NCBI GenBank assembly: GCA_036001065.1
Contig: DASYUQ010000203.1
Span: forward strand, 1 to 47,049
Length of the DNA stretch: 47,049 nucleotides
Origin: Candidatus Methylomirabilota bacterium
Lineage (GTDB): Bacteria > Methylomirabilota > Methylomirabilia > Rokubacteriales > CSP1-6
Reading direction: 5' to 3'
A program made the position numbers and the translations under genes. Numbering within the stretch: position 1 is the first letter of the stretch; every line of letters starts with the position of its first letter. This document shows positions 38,424 to 47,049 of this stretch, piece after piece. Under the pieces are notes generated by a model. The model searched no databases. It was not told the origin of the DNA and worked only from the letters and a program-made list of their open reading frames with translations.

Positions 38424-41400
38424 CAGCGTTCCTCCGGTCCGTTCGTGCTCGCGCGCTTCCGCGCGACCTGCGCGATCGCCTCCACGATGTCCTCGATCTT
38501 CAGCGGCTTCGAGAAGATCGCCTCCACTCCGTGGGCTCGGCGCTCCTCGGGCGACAGCTCGACGCCGAACCCGGTAACGACGAACACCGGCACCTCGGGC
38601 GCCGCCTCCTTGACGGCCCGGGCGACCTGCCAGCCCGAGACGCCGGGCATGGCCAGATCGGTGAAGACGACATCGAACGGCTCGGCCCGGAAGCGGGCGA
38701 TGGCGGTGGCGCCGTCGGTGAGCACCACCGCCTTGTGCCCCACCGTCTCCAGCACGTCGCCGATGACCTCCCCTACCGTCTCCTCGTCGTCGACGACGAG
38801 ACAGCGGAGCACGCCGGCGGGAAACGACGGGGCCAGCACCGGCCCGCGCGCTTCGGCGGTGTCGGTGGGCGGGAAGCGCAGGCGGAAGGTCGAGCCCCGT
38901 CCCTTCTCGCTGTGAACGACGATGCTGGCGCCGTGGCGCGAAAGGATCCCGTAGGTCATCGACAGCCCGAGCCCCGTTCCCTGCGGCCCCTTGGTCGTGA
39001 AGAACGGGTCGAAGATCCTGTCGCGGATCGTCGTGGGGATGCCGACGCCGGTATCGCTCACCGTGACCGCGATCTCGCCGTGCCCGACGGCGGTCGTCAG
39101 CGTCAGCACGCCGCCGTCGGGCATCGCGTCCACCGCGTTGAGGATCAGGTTCGTCAGCGCCTCGCGGAGCTCGACGGGGTCGCCGGCGACTTTCGGGAGG
39201 GCGGCCAGATCGTTGCGCACCTCGAGCGGCACGCCGCGGCTCACGGCCTCATCGCGCCACCGCGACTGCGTGATTTCGAGCGCCTCACGCACCACCTCGT
39301 TCAGGTCGACAGCGACGAACGGCTCGTCGCGCCGGATCCGTGTGAACTCCTGGAGGCGCCGGACCGTCTGGGCGCCGTCGAGGGCCGCGCGCTCGATCAC
39401 CTGGAGCCACTGGCGGAGCTGCGGGTTCTGGACCCGCTGCAGGACGAGCTGGGCGCGCCCGAGGATCGAGGCGAGCAGGTTGTTGAAGTCGTGGGCGACG
39501 CCCGACGCCATCTCGCCGAGGGCGCGAAGCTTCTCGGTGCGCACGAGCTGGTCCTGGGCGGCGGCCAGCTCGCCGTACGCGCGAGTGCGCTCTTCGAAGA
39601 GCCGCGCGCTCCGGAGCGCGAGCGCGGCGAGGTGCGCGATGTTGGTCAGAAGCCGCTCGTCGCGCTCGGTGAAGGGGCGCTCCCCACCGCGGAGCGCCAG
39701 CACGCCCAGGACGCGGTCGCCCGCGACCATCGGCACGCCGAGCCAGCGCCCGAGCTCGGCGGAGGTCCGGATGGGCTCGACGCCGTGCCGCGCGCACTCG
39801 GCGGCGTAGTCGTCGGTCCGAATCGCGCGCCCCGTTTCGCGCACGACCGACATCAGCCCCGACGCGCGCTCCGGGTCGTGGAGCGGGGGCTGCGCGTCGG
39901 GCACGCCGCCCGCGAGCCGGAGCACGACCTCGAACTCGTGCCGCTCCTCGTCGTGGAGCGCGACGACCATGTTGCGGGCGTCGAGCACGCGCGCGACCTG
40001 GGCGTGGATCGCGTCGATCAGCGCCGCCCGCTCGAGCTGGCCCGTGACGGCCTGCGACAACTCGAGGAGGACCGAGAGCTCCTGGACCTGCCGACGGTTC
40101 TCCTCGAAGAGCCGCGCGTTGTCGATCGCCACGCCCGCGTGGTTGGCGATCGCCTCCATCAGCGCCAGCTCGCTCTCGGAGAACTCGCACGCGCGCTCGT
40201 ACCAGATCAGGCCGAACCCGCCGATCACTCGCTCCTTGGCGACGATCGGCACGAAGAGCTGGCTCCGGTGCGGCAGCACGTCTCGCACGACCGCCGAGGC
40301 GCGGGGATCCGCCGCCACGTCCGACGAGGAGAGGGGCCGCCTCGTGCGCGCCGCCTCCGCCAGGAACGGGTCCTGCACGAGCGAGAGCCGGATCGTGCGG
40401 AGCTTCTCCAGGTGCTCCGGCGGGAGGTGGTAGCCGACGACGGGCTCCAGCCACTCCCCGTCGCCCTCACGCAGCCAGACGCCGCCGGCATCCGCGTCGA
40501 CGGCCCGCGCGACGCGACGGAGGAAATGGCGCAGCAGGGCCTGGAGGTCGAGCGTCGAGGAGAACGTGCGGCTCACGGCGAGCAGCGTCTCCGTCTGCCG
40601 CAGCTTGACCTCGCTCTGGCGGGCCAGCTCCGCGTTTTCCATCACGAGGCCCACCTGCGCGGCGACGCCCTCGATGAGGCGGGCCTCGGAGGGCTGAAAC
40701 TGGCGTCCCGGCCGCCACCAGACGACGAACAGCGCGCCGATCGGCTCGCGGCGCGCGGTCGCCGACGCCAGGAGCACCGAGTGCGGTGGGAGCGCGCTCA
40801 ACCAGTCGCGATCGAAGCGCGGATCGTTCAGGGTGTCGGAGCTCCACACGGCGCGGCCTTCGCGCCACGCCGACAGCAGCTCGGGGACCCGCGCGAGCAC
40901 GATCGGCCGCGTCGTGAACCACGCGAGGAGTTCCGGCGGCACGTGGTAGCCGCCCAGCGGCGCCAGCGTCTCCTTCCGCTCGTCGAGGAAGTACGCGCCG
41001 ACCATGTCGGCGCCGAATGCCAGCGCGACCTCCCTCGCGACCTGCCGCATCCGCTCGGCGGCGGGCCCCGGCCGCGAGAGGATCTGGCCGACGTTCATGA
41101 GCGTCGTCGTCTCGCGGAGGCGCTCCTGGACCTCCGTGTAGAGGCGGGTGTTCTCCAGCGAGAGCGCGAGCTGGCCCGCGATCGTCATCGCGAGGTCCAC
41201 CTGCGACGGCTCGAAGGGCACCGGCCGCTCACAGTGGTCGAGCGTCATCACGCCGATGACCTGGTCCTGCCGGATCATCGGCACGACGAGGTAGGACTTC
41301 AGGCCGAAGGTCTCGAGCCACTCGCGCGGCACGAGGTCGCTCTCACGCGCGTCGTTCACGACGACCGGGCGGCGCGTCTCGCGGGCACGCGCGTTCGCCG

Positions 41401-44400
41401 GGATCTCGAGGAACGGCCGCGAGGCCACCGCCTGGAAGGCGACCCACTGCGCGGGAGCCTTCCGTCCGTCGGCGTATTGCGACACGAGCGGCGTGACCTG
41501 GCCGCCCTCCCACAGCACGAGCGAGCAGCGGTCGACGCGGCACACCTGGGCAATCTTGATCGCGACGCGCTTGAGCAGTCGCTTCGTGTCGAGCGTGGAG
41601 TTGAGGATCTCGACGACCTCGAGCAGCGCGCCCGTCTCCTCCAGGCGCCGCGCGGTCTCCGAGTAGAGCCGGGCGTTCTCGAGCGCGATCGCGGCCTGCG
41701 CCGCGAGCGAACCGAGCAGGGACGCCGTCTCCGGGGTGACCGGCGAGGGCACGGCGCGGTGGACCGCGAACGCGCCCAGCACGCTCTCGCCGATGGCGAT
41801 CGGGTACGCCGTGACGTAGCGGAGGCCGCGGCGGACGAGCCGGGCGCCGTCCGCCACCCGCGGGTCCTTCGCGGCGTCGGCCCAGAAGATCGGTTGCCGG
41901 TGGAGCGCGACCCAGCCGATAGAGCCCTCGCCAAGGGCAACCTCGCGCTCGAGCTTGCCGGCGACTGCCGGGTCGCCGTGGACCAGCCAGCGCGAGAGGC
42001 GGCGGTTCGCCGGGTCGAGCACCCACACGCTCACGTAGGGCGCGTCGAAGAACCGCGCGACCGCCGCGGCGATGTTCGTCAAGACTTCGTCGATCTTGAG
42101 CGACGAGGAGACGAGGCGGTTCACCTCCTCGAGCGCCGCGAGCCGCTCGGCGCGCTCCCGCGCCTCGCGGTAGAGCCGCGCGTTCTCGAGCGCGATCGCC
42201 GCCCGGCCGGCGAAGGACTTCAAGACCTCCAGGTCCTCCTGGAGGAACGGCGCTGCGCCATTGCCCGTCCGGTGCAGGGCGATGACGCCGAGGAGCCGGT
42301 CCTGGACCGTGAGGGGGTGCGCCATCGCCCGCCGGACGCCGACGTCCTTTCCCCTTGGGCGCGCGAGCAGCGAGCTGGGGTAGTCGTTGACGATGAGCCC
42401 GTGCCCGAGCTGCGCGGAGGACCCGACCACGCCCTGGCCGAACGGGACCGTCACGCGCTGGAAGGGGCTCCCCTCGGTCCACGCGCGCGGGACGAGGGCG
42501 CGTCCGTCCTCCATCAGGTAGATCACGCCGTTGGCGTCGAAGAGGCGCGTCGCCCGCTCGACGACCATCCTGAGCAGCGGATCCGGGTCCAGCTCGGCCG
42601 CGAACTCGCGCTCGATCTCGGCGAGCGTCGCGATCTGCGCGCGCCGCGCGGTCTCGAGCGAGAACAGGCGGGCGTTCTCCAGCGCGAGCGCCGCCTGGTC
42701 GGCGAACGCCTGGAGCAGCTCGATCTCCGCCTCCGTGAAGACGCGGCCGACGCGGTCGGCGAGCGCCAGCGTGCCGATGAGGCGGGCCTTCACCCGGAGC
42801 GGGACCGCGACGAGGGAGCCGTCGCCCGCGGCGCGGATCGCGTCCCGCAGATCATCGGTCAGGACGAGGACGGGGTCGCTGAGGATGTCGGCAGACGCCA
42901 CGGTCCGCCCCTCGGCGACGGCACGCCCGGACACGCTGACGCCAGGGGGCAGCAGGTGGCCGACCCGCAGCGTCTCGCGGCTCGTGCCACCGACCGCGAG
43001 CAGTGTGAGCGAGCCGTCGGACTGGAGGATCCAGAGCCCGGACGACCGGGCGGCGAAGAGCGTGAGAACGCTCTCGACGATGCGGTTGCCGACCGCGCCG
43101 ACCTCGAGGCTCTCGGTGAGCGTCTTCGCCAGGCGCGCCAGCTCCTCGGCCTCGAGCCGCCGGCGCGTCGCCTCGGCGGTCTGGCGCGTGGCCTCGCGGT
43201 AGAGCCGCGCGTGGTCGAGCGCGATCGCGGCCTGGTCGGCGAACGCCTCGGCGATCTCCCGGTCGCGCGCCGTGAACGCTCGTCGCGCACGGAAGGTCAA
43301 CACGCCGATCGTCCGGTCGCCCACCCTCAGCGGCACGCCGAGGAACATCGTGTAGCCGAGCCGTCGGTCCGCGTCGAGATGCTCGGGGACGACGTCCGGG
43401 ACGCTCTGGATCTCACAGATCAGCGTCCGGCCGGTCGCCACCACCTTACCGCTCAGGCTCTCGCCCACCCGCATCCGCGGACGGACCATCGTCTGCGACG
43501 CCGTGCCGGCAAGACCGGCGAGGACGAGGTCCTCGCCGTCGAGCAGCCGGAAGCCGGCGTTGTCCACGTCGAGGAGCCGCGCCGCCTCGTCGGCGATCGA
43601 CGAGAGCAGCGTCTCCGTCGGCGCCATGCTCCCGATCTTCGTGTTGATCTCGAGGAGCGCGCTGAGGTACGCGCGTCGGGCGCTCTCCTCCGAGTACCGG
43701 CGAGCGTTGTTGATCGCGTTCGCGGCGTGGAGGGTGAGCGAGCCAAGCACGCTGAGTTCCTCGCCGGTGTACTCATGTCGCTCGCGCACGCCGACCGACA
43801 GCGCCCCGAGCACCCGGTCGCCGATCAGGAGTGGAACGATCGCGGCCGACGCCGTGCCCTCCGCACGGAGCTCCTCGACGTTGCGCGTGCGCGGGTCGTT
43901 GAGGACGTCGGACACCGTCAGGGGCTCGCGCGTGGCGACAACCGTTCCGACGAGCCCCTCGCCGACGCGGACCCGGCGCGGCCCCTCCACCGACGCCCGC
44001 GCGCCGACCGACGCCCGCAGCGAGACGTGCTCACCGTCGTCCTCGACGAGCCAGAGCCGCGCGACGCTCGAGTCGAACAGCTCGGCGGCCGCGTCCACCA
44101 CGCGCTGGAGCACCTCGTCCAGCGACAGCGTCGCCGTGAGCGTCTGCGCGAGCCGCGTGAGCGTCTCCAGGCGCCGGGTCGTCGCGCGAGTCTCCACGAA
44201 GAGGGCGGCGCGCGCGACGGCTTGGCCGACGTGGTGGGCGACCGCCTGCAGGAGCGCCAGCTCGTCGCCGTCGAACGTGCGCGGCTCCCTGGAGATCAGC
44301 GCCATGACGCCCCAGATCCGGTCGTCCACGGTGATCGGCAGCGCGAGCTGGGTGTGATAGCCGCCGGCGGCGACTCGCTCGCGCACCGCGGGCGTCAGCA

Positions 44401-45616
44401 CGCGCGAGCGCGTCAGGTCGGTCACGACGAGATGGCCCGCGCGCACCGCCTCGCCGACGTGGCTCTCGTCCAGCGGCCGCACGCGCAGCTCGGCGGCGTC
44501 CTTCGGCGAGAGGCCCCGGTGAGCGACGAGCGCGAGCGCCCGTGCCGCGGGGTCGAAGCGGAAGAGTCCGCCGACCGCCATCCGCGCGACGCCGCAGACG
44601 ACCTCGAGCGTGCGCTCGGCGGCGACCACGAGGTCGTCGCCGCTGCCCGTCGCGACCGCGACGGCGTAGAGCGCCTCGAGCTCTGGGCGTAGCGGTGCCG
44701 TGGGAGCGAGTGGGACTGACTTCGTTTCAAGCGCGGGCTTCGTTTCGAGCGCGGGCTTCGCCCGCGCAACCGATCCTGGGGGTGGCTCGGAGGGGGCCGT
44801 CGCGGCCCCCTTCGATGACCACACGGACCCCGCGGCGACAGCCACGCCGACCGCGGCGACGAGCGAGAGGGCCCACCAGAACCAGAACCACTGTTCGGCG
44901 GCGCGCCGCTTCCCCTCGGAGACCAGCGCCCAGAGACTCCCGCCGGCCGCCCCGGCGAGCGGCCGCACGAGCCACAGCTCGCCGTTGACCACGACCTTTC
45001 CCGCCCGCGCTGCGTCCAGCCAGCCGCGCGCGGGGACGCCGGGCAGCGTTCCGCCGATGGCCAGGTCGCCGGCCACCACCACGACCGCCGGCCGCGACGG
45101 CAGCGCCGCGAGGAGCCGCTCGAGCGACTCGACGCGTCGGCCGACCACGACCATCCCGGCGGGCAGCGGTGCCAGGCCGAGGAGGTAGGCGCGGTCGTTC
45201 ACGACGGCGACGCGCGCGACGGCCTCGGTGGGCCGCGGGATCCCGAGGCCCTCGACGCGCGGCACCGGGGGCACCTGGACGAGCGGCGCGCCGCTCGCGT
45301 CGACCACCAGGAGCAGGTCGGCGACCCGCTCCAGCGTGAGCGCGAGCATCCGGGGCGAGGCGCCGCGCGCCAGCGTCGCCCAGTCGCTCTTGAGTGCGCC
45401 CTCGACGATCGCCGGGTCCTTCGCGAGGATCCCGGCCTCGCGGCGCAGCTCGTTCTGCGTCGCGTTGACGAGCGCGCCGAGGGCCGCGAGGGTATCGCCC
45501 ACCGCGGCCTCGTAGCGCTCCGTCGCACGCCGCGAGAGCGCAAGCCCGCCCGTGCCCCAGACGACGACGAGCGCCAGGAGCACCAGGGCGAAGCGCGCGA
45601 GGCCCGGACGCCGCAC
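38423..45616 (-). CDS. Giant hybrid sensor histidine kinase with ten GAF domains
   Basis: A 2397-residue membrane-bound kinase. Order: transmembrane helix (about 7-25); extracytoplasmic sensor region (to about 240); second helix (about 242-264); a linker encoded by a dispersed repeat (about 267-300); ten GAF domains ending near residues 472, 640, 805, 982, 1147, 1317, 1490, 1664, 1834 and 2005; HisKA with the phospho-accepting His in GVAHDFNNLL (about 2040); HATPase with DTGVGIP and GTGLGLS; and a receiver with Asp in FTDLAMPG (about 2320) and Lys in FSKPL. The GAF series suggests many-input or cooperative small-ligand sensing, but no ligand can be named. GTG 45616 lies 8 nt after the pyruvate kinase stop; an open frame further upstream is only a shadow of that gene. 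Confidence 0.92.
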   Translation of the reverse strand: MRRPGLARFALVLLALVVVWGTGGLALSRRATERYEAAVGDTLAALGALVNATQNELRREAGILAKDPAIVEGALKSDWATLARGASPRMLALTLERVADLLLVVDASGAPLVQVPPVPRVEGLGIPRPTEAVARVAVVNDRAYLLGLAPLPAGMVVVGRRVESLERLLAALPSRPAVVVVAGDLAIGGTLPGVPARGWLDAARAGKVVVNGELWLVRPLAGAAGGSLWALVSEGKRRAAEQWFWFWWALSLVAAVGVAVAAGSVWSSKGAATAPSEPPPGSVARAKPALETKPALETKSVPLAPTAPLRPELEALYAVAVATGSGDDLVVAAERTLEVVCGVARMAVGGLFRFDPAARALALVAHRGLSPKDAAELRVRPLDESHVGEAVRAGHLVVTDLTRSRVLTPAVRERVAAGGYHTQLALPITVDDRIWGVMALISREPRTFDGDELALLQAVAHHVGQAVARAALFVETRATTRRLETLTRLAQTLTATLSLDEVLQRVVDAAAELFDSSVARLWLVEDDGEHVSLRASVGARASVEGPRRVRVGEGLVGTVVATREPLTVSDVLNDPRTRNVEELRAEGTASAAIVPLLIGDRVLGALSVGVRERHEYTGEELSVLGSLTLHAANAINNARRYSEESARRAYLSALLEINTKIGSMAPTETLLSSIADEAARLLDVDNAGFRLLDGEDLVLAGLAGTASQTMVRPRMRVGESLSGKVVATGRTLICEIQSVPDVVPEHLDADRRLGYTMFLGVPLRVGDRTIGVLTFRARRAFTARDREIAEAFADQAAIALDHARLYREATRQTAEATRRRLEAEELARLAKTLTESLEVGAVGNRIVESVLTLFAARSSGLWILQSDGSLTLLAVGGTSRETLRVGHLLPPGVSVSGRAVAEGRTVASADILSDPVLVLTDDLRDAIRAAGDGSLVAVPLRVKARLIGTLALADRVGRVFTEAEIELLQAFADQAALALENARLFSLETARRAQIATLAEIEREFAAELDPDPLLRMVVERATRLFDANGVIYLMEDGRALVPRAWTEGSPFQRVTVPFGQGVVGSSAQLGHGLIVNDYPSSLLARPRGKDVGVRRAMAHPLTVQDRLLGVIALHRTGNGAAPFLQEDLEVLKSFAGRAAIALENARLYREARERAERLAALEEVNRLVSSSLKIDEVLTNIAAAVARFFDAPYVSVWVLDPANRRLSRWLVHGDPAVAGKLEREVALGEGSIGWVALHRQPIFWADAAKDPRVADGARLVRRGLRYVTAYPIAIGESVLGAFAVHRAVPSPVTPETASLLGSLAAQAAIALENARLYSETARRLEETGALLEVVEILNSTLDTKRLLKRVAIKIAQVCRVDRCSLVLWEGGQVTPLVSQYADGRKAPAQWVAFQAVASRPFLEIPANARARETRRPVVVNDARESDLVPREWLETFGLKSYLVVPMIRQDQVIGVMTLDHCERPVPFEPSQVDLAMTIAGQLALSLENTRLYTEVQERLRETTTLMNVGQILSRPGPAAERMRQVAREVALAFGADMVGAYFLDERKETLAPLGGYHVPPELLAWFTTRPIVLARVPELLSAWREGRAVWSSDTLNDPRFDRDWLSALPPHSVLLASATARREPIGALFVVWWRPGRQFQPSEARLIEGVAAQVGLVMENAELARQSEVKLRQTETLLAVSRTFSSTLDLQALLRHFLRRVARAVDADAGGVWLREGDGEWLEPVVGYHLPPEHLEKLRTIRLSLVQDPFLAEAARTRRPLSSSDVAADPRASAVVRDVLPHRSQLFVPIVAKERVIGGFGLIWYERACEFSESELALMEAIANHAGVAIDNARLFEENRRQVQELSVLLELSQAVTGQLERAALIDAIHAQVARVLDARNMVVALHDEERHEFEVVLRLAGGVPDAQPPLHDPERASGLMSVVRETGRAIRTDDYAAECARHGVEPIRTSAELGRWLGVPMVAGDRVLGVLALRGGERPFTERDERLLTNIAHLAALALRSARLFEERTRAYGELAAAQDQLVRTEKLRALGEMASGVAHDFNNLLASILGRAQLVLQRVQNPQLRQWLQVIERAALDGAQTVRRLQEFTRIRRDEPFVAVDLNEVVREALEITQSRWRDEAVSRGVPLEVRNDLAALPKVAGDPVELREALTNLILNAVDAMPDGGVLTLTTAVGHGEIAVTVSDTGVGIPTTIRDRIFDPFFTTKGPQGTGLGLSMTYGILSRHGASIVVHSEKGRGSTFRLRFPPTDTAEARGPVLAPSFPAGVLRCLVVDDEETVGEVIGDVLETVGHKAVVLTDGATAIARFRAEPFDVVFTDLAMPGVSGWQVARAVKEAAPEVPVFVVTGFGVELSPEERRAHGVEAIFSKPLKIEDIVEAIAQVARKRASTNGPEER
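44741..44815 (-). repeat. Dispersed two-hairpin repeat, copy D, inside a coding region
   Basis: On the minus strand this reads TCGAAGGGGGCC, loop, GGCCCCCTCCGAG, CCCCCAGGATCGGTTGCGCG, GGCGAAGCCC, CTCGAAACG, the same layout as copies A-C. It lies in frame in the ten-GAF kinase gene and encodes its low-complexity linker. An 18-nt piece of its end is duplicated at 44723-44740, giving the repeated KPALET peptide. Confidence 0.7.
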
Positions 45617-45624
45617 CGCCGCGC

Positions 45625-47049
45625 TCAGCGACGCTCGCCCACGCGGTGGAGCTTCAGCAGGTTCGTCGTCCCTGAAACCCACATGGGCGAGCCGGAGATG
45701 ATGACGAGGACATCGCCCGGCGTGACCGACCCGTCGCGCAGCAGCGTCGCTTCGACCTCCTCGATCATCTCGTCGGTCGTCTGGACCTTGCGGATGAGCC
45801 GCGAGTCCACTCCCCATGACAGGGCGAGCCGCCGTTGGACCTCGACGAACGGCGTCAGCGCGATGATCGGCACCCTCGGGCGCGCGCGGGAGATGAGGCG
45901 CGCCGAGGAGCCCGACTCCGTGAATGCGACGATCGCGTGCGCCCCGAGCGCGTGCGCGGCCTGGGAGGCCGCGTCCGAGAGCGCCTCGGGGAAGCCGGCG
46001 TCGTGGAGCGGCCGGCGCGGGGCCTCGATCGCCAGCACCGCCCGCTCGGCGCGCACGGCGACGCGGGCCATGACCTCGACCGCTTCTGACGGATAGCGGC
46101 CCGTCGCCGTCTCGGCGGACAGCATGAGCGCGTCGGCGCCGTCGAAGATCGCCGTCGAGACGTCGGAGACCTCCGCCCGCGTCGGTCGGAGGTGGGTGAC
46201 CATCGACTCCAGCATCTGCGTCGCCACGATCACCGGCGCGCCCGCCTCCCGCGCCTGCCGGACGATCTCCTTCTGGAGATGGGGCACGTCCTCGATCGGG
46301 ACGTCGACGCCGAGGTCGCCGCGCGCCACCATGACCGCCGCGACCGATCGCAGGATGCCGGGGAGGTTCACGATGCCCTCGTGGCGCTCGAGCTTGGCGA
46401 CGATCGGTACGTCGGCACCGAGCTCGTGCAGAAAGGCACGCACCTCCGCGATGTCCGCCTCCGACCGCACGAACGAGACGGCGACGAAGTCCACGCCGTA
46501 CGCCAGGCCGAAACGGAGATCCTCGCGGTCCTTGTCCGTGAGGCACGAGACGGGCAGCGGCACGCGCGGGAGCGAGATCCCCTTATGATCGCTGAGACGC
46601 CCGCCGACGACGACGCGGCAGCGCACCTCCTCGGGCGACGCCTCCTCGACGCGGAGCTGGATCATCCCGTCGTCCATCCAGATCTGGTCACCCGGGTGCA
46701 CGTTCGCGAGGTACTCGGGGTGGTTCAGCGACGCGCGCTCCGCCGTGCCCACGACGGGCTTCGCGCAGAGCGTGAAAATCTGGCCGGGCTCGAGATCGAC
46801 CCGCGCGCCGCCCGCGGGACCGAAGGTGCCGAGCCGGATCTTCGGCCCCTGCAAATCTTGAAGGATCGCGATCGGTCGGCCCCAGCGAGTCTCGCCCTCG
46901 CGGATGAGCCGGATGACCTCGGCGTGCTCGGCGTGGGTGCCGTGGGAGAAGTTCACGCGGGCGACGTCCATGCCCGCGGCGACGAGGCGGTCGAGCTCGG
47001 CCCGGCTGCTGCTGGCAGGACCGAGGGTGCAAACGATCTTGGTCCGCCG
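45625..47049 (-). CDS. pyk: Pyruvate kinase, lacking only the extreme N terminus
   Basis: The frame is open to the right edge. The first visible residues, RRTKIVCTLGPASS, are the normal beginning of pyruvate kinase, so perhaps only the initiator Met is missing. About 474 residues are seen, the full length of the family. Landmarks are MDVARVNFSHG (active-site Arg, Asn, Ser), DLQGPKIRLG, the catalytic Lys segment VPIVAKLERHEGI, MVARGDLGVD with metal ligands, and ATQMLESM followed by RPTRAEVSDVSTAIFDG. It converts phosphoenolpyruvate and ADP to pyruvate and ATP. It precedes the giant kinase gene by 8 nt, so the two are probably co-transcribed. Confidence 0.95.
   Translation of the reverse strand, partial: RRTKIVCTLGPASSSRAELDRLVAAGMDVARVNFSHGTHAEHAEVIRLIREGETRWGRPIAILQDLQGPKIRLGTFGPAGGARVDLEPGQIFTLCAKPVVGTAERASLNHPEYLANVHPGDQIWMDDGMIQLRVEEASPEEVRCRVVVGGRLSDHKGISLPRVPLPVSCLTDKDREDLRFGLAYGVDFVAVSFVRSEADIAEVRAFLHELGADVPIVAKLERHEGIVNLPGILRSVAAVMVARGDLGVDVPIEDVPHLQKEIVRQAREAGAPVIVATQMLESMVTHLRPTRAEVSDVSTAIFDGADALMLSAETATGRYPSEAVEVMARVAVRAERAVLAIEAPRRPLHDAGFPEALSDAASQAAHALGAHAIVAFTESGSSARLISRARPRVPIIALTPFVEVQRRLALSWGVDSRLIRKVQTTDEMIEEVEATLLRDGSVTPGDVLVIISGSPMWVSGTTNLLKLHRVGERR

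Noticed and set aside
38531-44692. A 2053-codon open frame on the plus strand
   Set aside because: It is the antisense of the ten-GAF kinase. Its composition (Arg, Gly, Asp, Glu, His-rich, no domain) is typical of a mirror frame in GC-rich DNA.

Overview
This is 47 kb of very GC-rich bacterial chromosome, densely coded on both strands. No 16S gene or other phylogenetic marker is present. The mix of genes (Sec-containing redox proteins, futalosine-type UbiD/UbiA/UbiE genes, giant multi-GAF histidine kinases, a TrpX-like ABC binding protein, a coenzyme-B12 acyl-CoA mutase) suggests an uncultivated soil or subsurface lineage such as Rokubacteria/Methylomirabilota. That placement is inference.

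Layout. 1-1000: a cut-off small ORF, tRNA-Glu(CTC) and tRNA-Gln(CTG) behind a good promoter, an inverted-repeat element and an HU gene. 1011-7030: a six-GAF hybrid histidine kinase and a NIPSNAP protein. 7112-10260: a short direct repeat carrying a promoter, then ubiD-ubiA-ubiE (menaquinone-type). 10442-17541: an alpha/beta hydrolase, envelope sugar enzymes (DUF4015, polysaccharide deacetylase, a beta-lactamase-fold/NamZ fusion), an NDUFA9-like SDR and a hypothetical gene. 17705-21174: a chromate-response operon (chrB, a stump of chrA, what looks like a stump of a superoxide dismutase, a second ChrB domain, an MFS transporter) behind a palindromic operator candidate. 21366-23657: a GAF-GspE/PilB ATPase. 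23685-27212: hcmB-ligase-hcmA, whose active-site residues match 2-hydroxyisobutyryl-CoA mutase. 27373-33615: a minus-strand redox and amino-acid cluster. 33675-35279: a SUMF1-like protein and a duplicated membrane protein. 35462-37199: a glutaredoxin-DinB fusion and an ABC binding protein. 37635-47049: enoyl-CoA hydratase, a ten-GAF hybrid kinase and pyruvate kinase, cut by the window edge.

Main result. Three genes within 6.5 kb are interrupted by an in-frame TGA exactly where the family has its catalytic cysteine, and each TGA is followed at the right distance by a hairpin able to act as a bacterial SECIS. They are a glutaredoxin-like disulfide oxidoreductase (UPYC), a peroxiredoxin (TGGU, also carrying a 2-nt frameshift) and a glutaredoxin-DinB fusion (GUSSC). 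Conventional gene calling splits or truncates all three. No sel genes lie in the window, so selenocysteine insertion must be supported from elsewhere in the genome.

Other patterns. At least nine genes have a TAnAAT-like -10 box 6-10 nt before the start codon, implying leaderless or almost leaderless mRNAs. A dispersed two-hairpin repeat occurs four times, once inside the reading frame of the ten-GAF kinase. Four unrelated inverted-repeat elements of 123-145 bp sit next to gene 3' ends.
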